From the NCBI GenBank assembly GCA_023255415.1, contig JALRIN010000008.1, forward strand, positions 1-64,000: a stretch of DNA of 64,000 nt, read 5' to 3'. The translations under genes and the position numbers were made by a program. This stretch comes from Cypionkella sp. GTDB lineage: Bacteria; Pseudomonadota; Alphaproteobacteria; Rhodobacterales; Rhodobacteraceae. Numbering within the stretch: position 1 is the first letter of the stretch; each line of letters starts with the position of its first letter. Positions 50,149 to 57,794 of the stretch are shown here, one piece after another. A model generated the notes under the pieces. That model did not search any database and was not told where the DNA came from. It saw only the letters and a program-made list of their open reading frames with translations.

Positions 50149-50544
50149 TTAGGCTCCTCCGCCGAGATCCAACGAGTTTATATATTTGCGGCCCGCATCC
50201 AGCGCGCAGCTGACGGCTTTGGAAATCGGCAGGTCGCGTGATTTCGCCAGTTTGATCAGCATCGGCAGGTTTGCGCCGTAAAGAATGCGCCGTTCCGAGG
50301 CGGCGCAGGCCATCAAAGACAGATTGGAAGGCGAGCCGCCAAACATATCGGTCACCATAACCACGCCTTGGCCCTGATCGACAGCATCGGCGGCCTCGCA
50401 AATCTCGGCCTGTTTGGCGGCGCGATCATGCTCGTCTTCAATTGCAATGGCGCGCATGGCGGCTTGTGGGCCGACCACATGCTCGACCGCCGCAAGATAC
50501 TCGCGCGCAAGCCCCCCGTGTGCCACGATGACAATGCCGATCAC
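50149..50544 (-). CDS. PTS EIIA component, mannose family (regulatory)
   Basis: A 131-residue EIIA of the mannose type. The phosphorylated His is H9 in V-A-H-G-G, and D-M-F-G-G-S-P is the second family motif. No permease (EIIB/C/D) is encoded nearby, so it serves signalling rather than sugar uptake, as in other alphaproteobacteria. The start is a GTG at 50544, seven bases after the rapZ stop. Confidence 0.93.
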   Translation of the reverse strand: MIGIVIVAHGGLAREYLAAVEHVVGPQAAMRAIAIEDEHDRAAKQAEICEAADAVDQGQGVVMVTDMFGGSPSNLSLMACAASERRILYGANLPMLIKLAKSRDLPISKAVSCALDAGRKYINSLDLGGGA

Positions 50545-50551
50545 GCGCCTG

Positions 50552-51460
50552 CTACCTCAATGCCTTATCCGACGTCGCCGTCGCTTTGCGTTCCAACTCT
50601 CGATGCCGTTTTGACACCGGCCAGCCCGCATGTGCAAGCACATTGCCCAGTTTTTCCGCAACAGCAACAGAGCGATGTTGCCCCCCCGTGCAGCCAAAGC
50701 CAATGGCCAAGTGCGCTTTGCCTTCGTTTAAATGCGCGGGCAGCAATAACAGGATCAATTCCTGCAACTTTTGGAAGAATTCGGCAAAGCGCGGGTCCGC
50801 TTGGATATAGTCCGTCACCGCCGGATCGCGGCCGTCGCTGTCGCGCAGCTCAGGCTGCCAATGGGGATTCGCAAGAAATCGGCAGTCAAACACCATATCC
50901 AGCCCGCGCGGCAGACCGCGTTTATAGCTGAAGGACTGCACCGAAACCGCCATTTTCGCCGAATCATCATGGCGAAAACGCAGGCCAATTTCAGCCTTCA
51001 GCTCGTGCGGCGACATCTCGGAGGTATCAATCAAATGGTCCGCCCGCACCCGGATCGGCGCCAGCAGGTCGATCTCGCGGTCAATGCCTTCGCTGGGGGT
51101 CTCGGTCGGGGCCAAAGGATGGCGCCGGCGGGTGTCAGCATAGCGCTGGATCAACTCGGCAATGCCGCAATCCAGATAGATCACCTCAAGGCTGACCCGC
51201 GGATCCCGCGTCAGAATATCGATCAGTTCAATTAAAGTGGTGGCATTGAAATCGCGGTTGCGGACATCAATCCCAAGCCCGATCGGACGACCAAGCGAGG
51301 GCCCGTCGATCAGCCGCGGCACAAGGCTCAGCGGCAGGTTGTTGATCACCTCGAACCCCAGATCCTCCAAGGCGTTAATCGCCGTGGTGCGCCCCGCACC
51401 CGAAGGGCCGGTCACCAGAACCACTTGATGTTCTGCCAAAACGTCGGGTTGTGCCGTCAC
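50552..51460 (-). CDS. rapZ: RNase adapter RapZ (YvcJ/YhbJ family ATPase)
   Basis: A 302-residue P-loop protein. The Walker A is G18-P-S-G-A-G-R-T25 (Arg where Lys is usual) and the C-terminal G-C-T-G-G-Q-H-R-S-V motif is the family hallmark. In E. coli RapZ adapts RNase E to GlmZ sRNA; its role in alphaproteobacteria is less clear. Placed between hprK and the EIIA gene. The start is a GTG at 51460 with AGAGG upstream. Confidence 0.93.
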   Translation of the reverse strand: MTAQPDVLAEHQVVLVTGPSGAGRTTAINALEDLGFEVINNLPLSLVPRLIDGPSLGRPIGLGIDVRNRDFNATTLIELIDILTRDPRVSLEVIYLDCGIAELIQRYADTRRRHPLAPTETPSEGIDREIDLLAPIRVRADHLIDTSEMSPHELKAEIGLRFRHDDSAKMAVSVQSFSYKRGLPRGLDMVFDCRFLANPHWQPELRDSDGRDPAVTDYIQADPRFAEFFQKLQELILLLLPAHLNEGKAHLAIGFGCTGGQHRSVAVAEKLGNVLAHAGWPVSKRHRELERKATATSDKALR

Positions 51461-51472
51461 GAAATGCGCCTC

Positions 51473-51907
51473 TCAGTCCTGCCGGGCGCCTTTAAGATAA
51501 CACAAAAGCGCAGCAGGAAAATGGTTGCCCTGGATTGCAAATACAAGATCGAGGTCTTGTCCCAACACCACCATCTTGTGACGCGGGGGCAATCTTTCGT
51601 CGCCAGACTGGCCCAAGTCGACCGCCAAGACAAGAGGAACCGATGTCACAGAGGGCGCGCGCAAGATGCCAATGCCGCGCGCCTCGATCAATCCGCAAAG
51701 AGGGGGCGGGCAACTGGCGCGCAATTGGCCATCCTGCAGGCTGATCTGGGTGCGATCATCGGCAACCAAATCGGCGCCAAAGGCCATCAGCTGCAAAGCA
51801 AGCGCTGATTTCCCCGACCCAGAGGGGCCAAGGATCAGCAGGCCGCGCCCGCCTACCGCAACGCAGCTGGCATGAAGGTTAATGCCGTCCTTGTCCAGTT
51901 CCGGCAT
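51473..51907 (-). CDS. hprK: HPr kinase/phosphorylase, C-terminal-domain-only form
   Basis: A 144-residue HprK. The Walker A G27-P-S-G-S-G-K-S34, followed by A-D-D, and the later motif around G-I-G-I-L match the catalytic half; the N-terminal domain of the 300-residue Firmicute enzyme is absent, the usual alphaproteobacterial form. It phosphorylates HPr at Ser46. The ATG overlaps the chvG stop (TGATG). Confidence 0.93.
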   Translation of the reverse strand: MPELDKDGINLHASCVAVGGRGLLILGPSGSGKSALALQLMAFGADLVADDRTQISLQDGQLRASCPPPLCGLIEARGIGILRAPSVTSVPLVLAVDLGQSGDERLPPRHKMVVLGQDLDLVFAIQGNHFPAALLCYLKGARQD

Positions 51908-53586
51908 CAAATCGGCAGACCAACGACAAAGCGCGCGCCCAGCGGATCCGAGGTGGGATCAGCATCGGTCGGGCGAATGTTTTCGGCCCAGATCACCCCG
52001 CCATGCGCCTCGACGATCTGCTTCGAGATCGACAACCCCAGGCCAGAGTTATTGCCAAAATGCGTTGCAGGCCGGTCTGAATAAAACCGCTTGAACACCT
52101 TGGACAGCGCCTGTTCGGGGATGCCGGGCCCGGTGTCTTCGACCACGATCAGCACACGGTTCTCGCGCTTGCGCGCCCAGACCCGCACCGCATCGCCATC
52201 ATCGCAAAATGACACGGCATTGGTGATCAGGTTGACAAAGACCTGCGCCAGCCTGCCTTCCAACCCGTTCACCTTGATAGGATAGGCCGGAAAATCGGTG
52301 ATGAATTCCACACCTTTTTTACCGGCCTGGTCGCCAAGATAATCGGTCAAATCTGACAAGGTCTTGATCAGGTTGAACTCTTCTTCCTGTTCTTTCACCA
52401 GCTCGCTGTCCAGCCGCGAGGCGTTCGAGATATCGCTGACCAAACGATCCAGCCGGCGCACATCGTGTTCGATCACATCCAACAGTTGCTCGCGCTGCGC
52501 TTCCTTTTTGATCATCCGCAGCGACCCCACGGCCGAGCGCAAAGACGCAAGCGGGTTCTTTATCTCGTGGCTGACATCGGCGGCGAATTGTTCATTGGCG
52601 TCGATCCGGTCATATAGCGCCGCCACCATGCCACGCATCGCGATTGACAGCCGGCCAATCTCATCAGGTCGCGCCGCCAAATCCGGAATGCGGACCCGTC
52701 CCGGCTGCATTTTGCGCGCGTCTCTGTCGCGGCCAAGTTCGGCGGCAGTGGCAAGATCGGCCAAAGGGTTGGCAATGGTCGAGGCAAGCACCAAAGACAT
52801 CCCGACCGAGACCATCAGCGCAATGATAAACATTTGCAGAATTTGCTCGCGCTCATTGTTGACAATATGATCGATTTCGCCGCCGTCAGATGTCAGCACC
52901 AAGGCCCCAGACAGGGTCGAGCCCATCATCAAAGGCGTTGCCACCGAAAACTGTGACCCACCTTCGCCGCGGTTCGTGCGTGCAAAGACGGTCTTGCCAG
53001 CCAGGGCCTGCACGAACAGCGCTCGCGCTGCGGTTTCGCCAGAGGGCGCGGTCTCGAGCTTTGGGGCGGTGCCAAACATCGCCGCGACACTGGCCCAGAC
53101 TTTGGCAAGAAAATCCGAAATCACGGTGCTGCGCATTTCGCCGGTTTGCACGCGCGGCGCCCCGTTAAGCTTGGCAATCAAAGTGCCCGACGGGTCGAAC
53201 AAAAACACCTCGTTTCCGGGACTGACGCCACCTTTGTCCAGCGCGACAGCCAGATTGCCCGCCAAGGCGGCCTCTGCCGCAAGCCCCCGCGCCATAAGCT
53301 GGGCTTCGGTGACCATGCCTTGTTCGCGCTGCAGCATCAGACTGTCGCGAAAGGGGTTCATAAACAGCACCCCCGCCACCAAAACCACCAGCGCCAACAA
53401 ATTGAACGTGATGATCTTGCGCGCCAAAGGCGACTGTTTCAGCGACAACAGACTGCGCTGGCCGCGACCTTCGTTCAGCGCAACATCGGCGACACCATCG
53501 GGGGACACCCAATCTTCCCCCAACAAAAGCTCGCTGGACTTTGGCCGCACTGCATCACTCATAGTCATGCCAAAAGCTGCTGTCAT
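51907..53586 (-). CDS. chvG: Sensor histidine kinase ChvG-like
   Basis: A 559-residue membrane sensor kinase: one membrane helix near residue 60, a periplasmic sensor region to about 250, a second helix, a HAMP-like linker, the H box with H340 in S-H-E-I-K-N-P-L, and a catalytic domain ending G-L-G-L-S-I-S-K-Q. In Agrobacterium and Sinorhizobium ChvG senses acid and envelope stress. The ATG at 53586 overlaps the chvI stop by four bases (ATGA); in-frame ATGs at 53578 and 53572 are alternatives. Confidence 0.92.
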   Translation of the reverse strand: MTAAFGMTMSDAVRPKSSELLLGEDWVSPDGVADVALNEGRGQRSLLSLKQSPLARKIITFNLLALVVLVAGVLFMNPFRDSLMLQREQGMVTEAQLMARGLAAEAALAGNLAVALDKGGVSPGNEVFLFDPSGTLIAKLNGAPRVQTGEMRSTVISDFLAKVWASVAAMFGTAPKLETAPSGETAARALFVQALAGKTVFARTNRGEGGSQFSVATPLMMGSTLSGALVLTSDGGEIDHIVNNEREQILQMFIIALMVSVGMSLVLASTIANPLADLATAAELGRDRDARKMQPGRVRIPDLAARPDEIGRLSIAMRGMVAALYDRIDANEQFAADVSHEIKNPLASLRSAVGSLRMIKKEAQREQLLDVIEHDVRRLDRLVSDISNASRLDSELVKEQEEEFNLIKTLSDLTDYLGDQAGKKGVEFITDFPAYPIKVNGLEGRLAQVFVNLITNAVSFCDDGDAVRVWARKRENRVLIVVEDTGPGIPEQALSKVFKRFYSDRPATHFGNNSGLGLSISKQIVEAHGGVIWAENIRPTDADPTSDPLGARFVVGLPI

Positions 53587-54284
53587 TCTTCGTTATAGCG
53601 ATAACCGATGCCGTAAAGCGTCTCAATCGCGGAAAAATCATCATCCACCGCCCGCATTTTCTTGCGCAAGCGTTTGATATGGCTGTCGATGGTGCGATCA
53701 TCGACATAGACCTGATCGTCATAGGCCACATCCATCAACTGATCGCGGCTTTTTACAAAACCGGGCCGCTGCGCCAAGGCTTGCAGCAACATGAATTCGG
53801 TGACGGTCAGCGAAACATCCTGCCCCTTCCAAGCCACTGAATGGCGCAAAGGGTCCATGCGCAGATTGCCGCGCTCCATGATCTTGGTTTCTTCGGTCAC
53901 CGCAACTTCGCCAGTCGAAATCGCGTCATTGCGGCGCAAAAGCGCGCGGATCCGTTCCACAAGCAACCGTTGCGAGAACGGCTTTTTGACATAATCGTCG
54001 GCCCCCATGCGCAGGCCAAGCACCTCGTCAATTTCATCGTCTTTCGAGGTCAGAAAGATCACCGGCATGGTTGATTTCTGCCGAAGCCGTTGCAACAGAT
54101 CCATGCCATCCATACGCGGCATCTTAATATCCAGCACAGCCATATCGGGCATGCGGCGGTTAAAGGCGTCAAGGGCGGTTTGACCGTCATGAAACGTCTC
54201 AACCTCGAAGCCCTCAGCTTCCAGCGTCATCGACACCGAGGTCAGAATGTTGCGATCGTCGTCTACAAGAGCGATCCTTGCCAT
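53583..54284 (-). CDS. chvI: Response regulator ChvI-like (OmpR family)
   Basis: A 233-residue response regulator with receiver Asp52 in L-D-I-K-M-P and an OmpR-type winged helix ending T-L-Y-G-I-G-Y-R-Y. Partner of ChvG by gene order and overlap. In related bacteria ChvI controls envelope, acid-response and sometimes central-metabolism genes. The divergent pckA gene and the 352-base intergenic region are the natural target to test. Confidence 0.93.
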   Translation of the reverse strand: MARIALVDDDRNILTSVSMTLEAEGFEVETFHDGQTALDAFNRRMPDMAVLDIKMPRMDGMDLLQRLRQKSTMPVIFLTSKDDEIDEVLGLRMGADDYVKKPFSQRLLVERIRALLRRNDAISTGEVAVTEETKIMERGNLRMDPLRHSVAWKGQDVSLTVTEFMLLQALAQRPGFVKSRDQLMDVAYDDQVYVDDRTIDSHIKRLRKKMRAVDDDFSAIETLYGIGYRYNEE

Positions 54285-54636
54285 ATTTGGGCTTCCCTAT
54301 GCTGCTCGGCTTGCCAGATTTTTTTTCCACAATCTGTTTTTCAAGGGTTCCGCGCAACAATTAACTGCGAATCACCCAGGGTTATATGCCCATTTGAGAG
54401 TTAATTTATCTACGAATGACTAATTTGCCGCACATAAGGATAGTTTTACACATTGATTGCGCTAACCTGAAAATGGTTGCGCTAACTGTGCCAAAGCGTC
54501 CTATTCCCCTGAAAATCTGCATGTTATAGCGCCCTTACAGGGGACGGCCCTTCGCCCTCTATCATGCGCCCTTGGCTCGGGCGCGCTTTAATCTGAGAAA
54601 ACTCGCTAAACTTTGGCGAAAATGGGAGCGGTTAGA
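54285..54636. promoter_or_regulatory. AT-rich divergent control region between chvI and pckA
   Basis: 352 bases with clearly lower GC than the surrounding genes and no open frame I can support. It must hold promoters for chvI (leftward) and pckA (rightward). It contains the TTGCGCTAAC direct repeat listed separately and an imperfect repeat of gcgaatcac/acgaatgac near 54367 and 54411. A small RNA here cannot be excluded. Confidence 0.6.
54457..54486. promoter_or_regulatory. Direct repeat TTGCGCTAAC upstream of pckA
   Basis: TTGCGCTAAC occurs at 54457-54466 and 54477-54486, exactly 20 bases (about two helical turns) apart. Each with flanking bases matches 10 of 12 positions of the palindrome GTTAGCGCTAAC, a LacI-type operator shape. 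It lies about 150 bases upstream of the pckA start codon. Confidence 0.5.
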
Positions 54637-56235
54637 ATGACAAATGGACGTGTGAACCCTGCGCAACGGTTGCAAGACCAAGGCTTTGTTGGTTTGGGTA
54701 ACGTCTATTATAACTCTATAGAGCCGGCTTTGGTCGAAGCTGCAGTGCAGCGCGGCGAAGGCACTCTGGGCAAGGGTGGCGCATTCTTGTGCACCACAGG
54801 GCAATTTACCGGCCGCTCGCCGAAAGACAAATTCGTTGTGCGCACGCCTTCAGTCGAGGGCTCGATCTGGTGGGAAAACAACGCTCCTATGGCGCCTGAC
54901 GCCTTTGACCGGCTGCACGCAGATATGCTGGACCACATGAAGGGCCGCGATTATTTCGTGCAAGACCTGTTCGGCGGCGCCGACCCTGTGCACCGTCTGG
55001 ACGTGCGTGTGGTGACGGAACTTGCCTGGCACGGTCTGTTCATCCGCCACATGTTACGTCGCCCCGAACGTGCCGAGCTGGACAGCTTTGTACCCGATTG
55101 GACCATCGTGAACTGCCCCAGCTTTGAGGCCGATCCGGCCAAGCACGGCTGCCGCACCTCGACGGTGATCGCGCTGAACTTTGACAAAAAGATGATCCTG
55201 ATCGCCAATACCGCCTATGCGGGCGAAAACAAAAAGGCGGTATTCACGCTGCTGAACTATCTGCTGCCGGAAAAAGGCGTGATGCCGATGCATTGCTCGG
55301 CCAATCACGCAATTGGCAATCCGGTCGATACGGCGATTTTCTTTGGCCTGTCGGGCACTGGCAAAACCACACTTTCGGCAGACCCTGCCCGTACCCTGAT
55401 TGGCGATGATGAACACGGCTGGTCGGACCGCGGCACCTTTAACTTTGAAGGCGGCTGCTATGCGAAGACCATCAACCTCTCGGCCGAGGCCGAACCTGAA
55501 ATCTATGGCACCACCTCGAAATTCGGCACTGTGGTTGAAAACATGGTGTTTGATCCCGAAACACTGGAGCTTGATTTCGACGACGCCAGCCTGACGCAGA
55601 ACATGCGCTGCGCTTATCCGCTCGAGTATATCTCGAACGCCTCTGATACCGGCATGGGTGGCTTTCCCAAGAATGTGATCATGCTGACCTGTGATGCCTA
55701 TGGCGTCTTGCCGCCGATTGCGCGGCTGACCCCGGCGCAAGCGATGTATCACTTTTTGTCTGGCTTCACCTCGAAAACTCCGGGGACCGAGCGCGGCATT
55801 GTCGAGCCCACCCCGACGTTTTCAACCTGCTTTGGCGCGCCCTTCATGCCGCGTCGGCCTGAAGTTTACGGCAAGCTGTTGCAAGAAAAAATCGCCAAGC
55901 ATGGTGCCTCGTGCTGGTTGGTCAACACCGGCTGGACTGGCGGCGCCTTTGGCACCGGCAAGCGGATGCCGATCAAGGCGACGCGGGCTTTGCTGACAGC
56001 GGCACTGGATGGCTCGCTTGCAGCAGGCCAGTTCCGCCGCGATCCGAACTTTGGCTTTGACGTGCCGGTTGATGTGGCAGGCGTGGATAGCACGCTTTTG
56101 GACCCGCGCACCACTTGGGGTGACAAGGCGGCCTATGATGCGCAGGCGCAAAAATTGGTTGGGATGTTTGCCGAGAATTTTGGCCAATACCTGCCCTTCA
56201 TCGACGCCGATGTAAAAGCCGCCGCAATCGGCTGA
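54637..56235 (+). CDS. pckA: Phosphoenolpyruvate carboxykinase (ATP)
   Basis: A 532-residue ATP-dependent PEPCK that turns oxaloacetate into phosphoenolpyruvate, the entry step of gluconeogenesis. The kinase-1a P-loop G-L-S-G-T-G-K-T-T-L and the motif F-N-F-E-G-G-C-Y are present. The ATG at 54637 has GGGAG upstream; an upstream in-frame ATG at 54613 is less likely. Divergent from chvI, and closed by a perfect terminator. Confidence 0.97.
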   Translation: MTNGRVNPAQRLQDQGFVGLGNVYYNSIEPALVEAAVQRGEGTLGKGGAFLCTTGQFTGRSPKDKFVVRTPSVEGSIWWENNAPMAPDAFDRLHADMLDHMKGRDYFVQDLFGGADPVHRLDVRVVTELAWHGLFIRHMLRRPERAELDSFVPDWTIVNCPSFEADPAKHGCRTSTVIALNFDKKMILIANTAYAGENKKAVFTLLNYLLPEKGVMPMHCSANHAIGNPVDTAIFFGLSGTGKTTLSADPARTLIGDDEHGWSDRGTFNFEGGCYAKTINLSAEAEPEIYGTTSKFGTVVENMVFDPETLELDFDDASLTQNMRCAYPLEYISNASDTGMGGFPKNVIMLTCDAYGVLPPIARLTPAQAMYHFLSGFTSKTPGTERGIVEPTPTFSTCFGAPFMPRRPEVYGKLLQEKIAKHGASCWLVNTGWTGGAFGTGKRMPIKATRALLTAALDGSLAAGQFRRDPNFGFDVPVDVAGVDSTLLDPRTTWGDKAAYDAQAQKLVGMFAENFGQYLPFIDADVKAAAIG

Positions 56236-56250
56236 TCTGAGTATCAGACA

Positions 56251-56283
56251 AAAAAGGGGCCGCATCGATTGCGGCCCCTTTTT
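56251..56283. terminator. Bidirectional terminator between pckA and TauE/SafE genes
   Basis: A perfect 13-bp stem (56251-56263 with 56271-56283) beginning with AAAAA and ending with TTTTT, so it works for both converging transcripts. Confidence 0.92.
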
Positions 56284-56294
56284 GTATACATGGT

Positions 56295-57065
56295 TTAAAC
56301 TCCGAAGGCGCGACGCAGCAGGTTCAGCCCTGTCAAAAGCAACAATATCTGCGTCCAGCGCCGAAACCGGCGCTGATCCAAGCGATCTTGCACCGCGTAG
56401 CCCAGCAGCATCCCCACAACAGCCGGCAGCACAAGCACGGCCGAAAACGGCAGGCTTGCAGCGTTCAGCACCCCCGACTGCAGATGTGCGCTTGTCAGCA
56501 CCACCGCGCCGATCAAGAACACCACACCTTGCACCCGGATGGTTTCTTGCTTTTCCGCCTTGATCGCCAGCAGATAAACAATCAGCGGCGGTCCCCAAAT
56601 GCCCGACACCCCGCCATAAAGCCCACCGATGACGCCCGCAAACCATTCGACCGCGCTGCGCCAGCGCGGCGCAATATGCAACCGCGCGCCCGACAATTGA
56701 TAAAGCACAAATCCGGTGATCAAGACCCCCAAAGCCGTCAGCAACACCGCCTGCGGCAGCAGCCGCACAAATTGCGCCGAGATCACGATGAACACTACCG
56801 TGGCGATCAAATAGCGATGATATTTGCGCGCCGAAGCCAAAGCCGGACGCCAGCCTTGCCGAAAGGCCTGCGACAGATTGGTCACCAGCGTCGGCAAGAT
56901 CAGCCCGGCCAAAGCCAGCTCTGGCGGCAAGAACGACGAAAACGCCGAGACCATGATCAAAGGCATCGCAAAACCAATCGCGCCTTTGACAAAGCCCGCC
57001 GCCAGCGTCACCAAAACCGCCGCCCAGAACGCATGGAGCGATAGCCCCGCCATAACACTCTGCAT
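56295..57065 (-). CDS. TauE/SafE family permease
   Basis: A 256-residue inner-membrane protein with about eight helices and the two repeated family motifs G-F-V-K-G-A-I-G-F and G-G-L-Y-G-G-V-S-G-I-W-G-P-P-L. Members export sulfite, sulfoacetate or other anions; the substrate is not given by context. The ATG at 57065 has GGGAG upstream; the longer open frame reaches antisense into the DUF3859 gene and is not part of the protein. Confidence 0.9.
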   Translation of the reverse strand: MQSVMAGLSLHAFWAAVLVTLAAGFVKGAIGFAMPLIMVSAFSSFLPPELALAGLILPTLVTNLSQAFRQGWRPALASARKYHRYLIATVVFIVISAQFVRLLPQAVLLTALGVLITGFVLYQLSGARLHIAPRWRSAVEWFAGVIGGLYGGVSGIWGPPLIVYLLAIKAEKQETIRVQGVVFLIGAVVLTSAHLQSGVLNAASLPFSAVLVLPAVVGMLLGYAVQDRLDQRRFRRWTQILLLLTGLNLLRRAFGV

Positions 57066-57170
57066 CGCTGTCTCCCTTTGCAGGCCTTGTGACGCAAGCC
57101 CGCGCCAAGGGAAAGGCTTGACCCACGCCCGCGACAGCTTTCTGGTGGGGGGAATGGATTGGGGGCAGCG

Positions 57171-57686
57171 ATGCGCAAGATTTTGACCATGGCTTTGGCC
57201 TGTTGCAGCAGTCTTGCGGGTGCTGCAACCCTGCCCGCGCCGCAGCATTCGGCGCAGATCGCCCAAATGCAGGCGCAGGTGATGTGCAGCCCGCGCATCA
57301 CCGATCGCACCCGCGCCGGCGATGTCTCGGACGGCTATATCAACCAAGCCGCCACCATGCCAAAGCTGCGCTTTGATCAGCAGATCGTGCCTGCAGCCAT
57401 TGGCGTGTCTTTTGGCGTGGTGTTTCAGCCCGCACAGGTTTTGGCGGGCGTGCGCAATCTGACCTATCGGCCCAGACAGGCCAAACCCGATGTCTATTAC
57501 GCCGATATCCCCGCCAAATCCGACCGCTTTAACGGTTTCAGCTTCGAGCTGCCCGAAGAGCTGCAAATCGGGCTGTGGCGGTTTGAAAGCTGGCAGGGCG
57601 ACCGCTTGCTTTATCGTGCCGAATTTCAGGTGGTTCCCGCCGACAGCCTGCCGCAATTGGTGGCGCAATGTCAGGGCATGTCGTAA
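57171..57686 (+). CDS. DUF3859-like secreted protein
   Basis: A 171-residue protein with a signal peptide ending in S-L-A-G-A-A. The body, with V-S-F-G-V-V-F-Q-P, L-T-Y-R-P and L-W-R-F-E-S-W, looks like the DUF3859 fold. A Cys late in the mature part (Q-C-Q-G) and one in M-C-S-P could pair. The ATG at 57171 follows GGGGG. Function unknown; mcd follows after 108 bases on the same strand. Confidence 0.75.
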   Translation: MRKILTMALACCSSLAGAATLPAPQHSAQIAQMQAQVMCSPRITDRTRAGDVSDGYINQAATMPKLRFDQQIVPAAIGVSFGVVFQPAQVLAGVRNLTYRPRQAKPDVYYADIPAKSDRFNGFSFELPEELQIGLWRFESWQGDRLLYRAEFQVVPADSLPQLVAQCQGMS

Positions 57687-57717
57687 CGGCTGCGACACTT
57701 TAGAACTTTTTTGAACC

Positions 57718-57778
57718 TTTTTGCGAAAGGATGTTGCGCTGCGACTGCGAAGGCTTTACCCCTTTTGCAACTGCAGAA
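57718..57778 (+). promoter_or_regulatory. Candidate operators upstream of mcd
   Basis: TTTTTGCGAAAG (57718-57729) and the imperfect palindrome TTTTGCAACTGCAGAA (57763-57778, 6 of 8 arm positions matching) resemble TTTGCAAA-type sites bound by short-chain fatty acyl-CoA regulators of the RamB/PccR type. The first lies 66 bases and the second 17 bases upstream of the ATG. Comparison is from memory. Confidence 0.35.
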
Positions 57779-57794
57779 TCTTTGAGGTCTGACC

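Noticed and set aside
56295..57698. Extended TauE/SafE reading frame to 57698.
   Set aside because: The part beyond 57065 lies antisense to a signal-peptide-bearing gene and has no ribosome-binding site; the short start has GGGAG.
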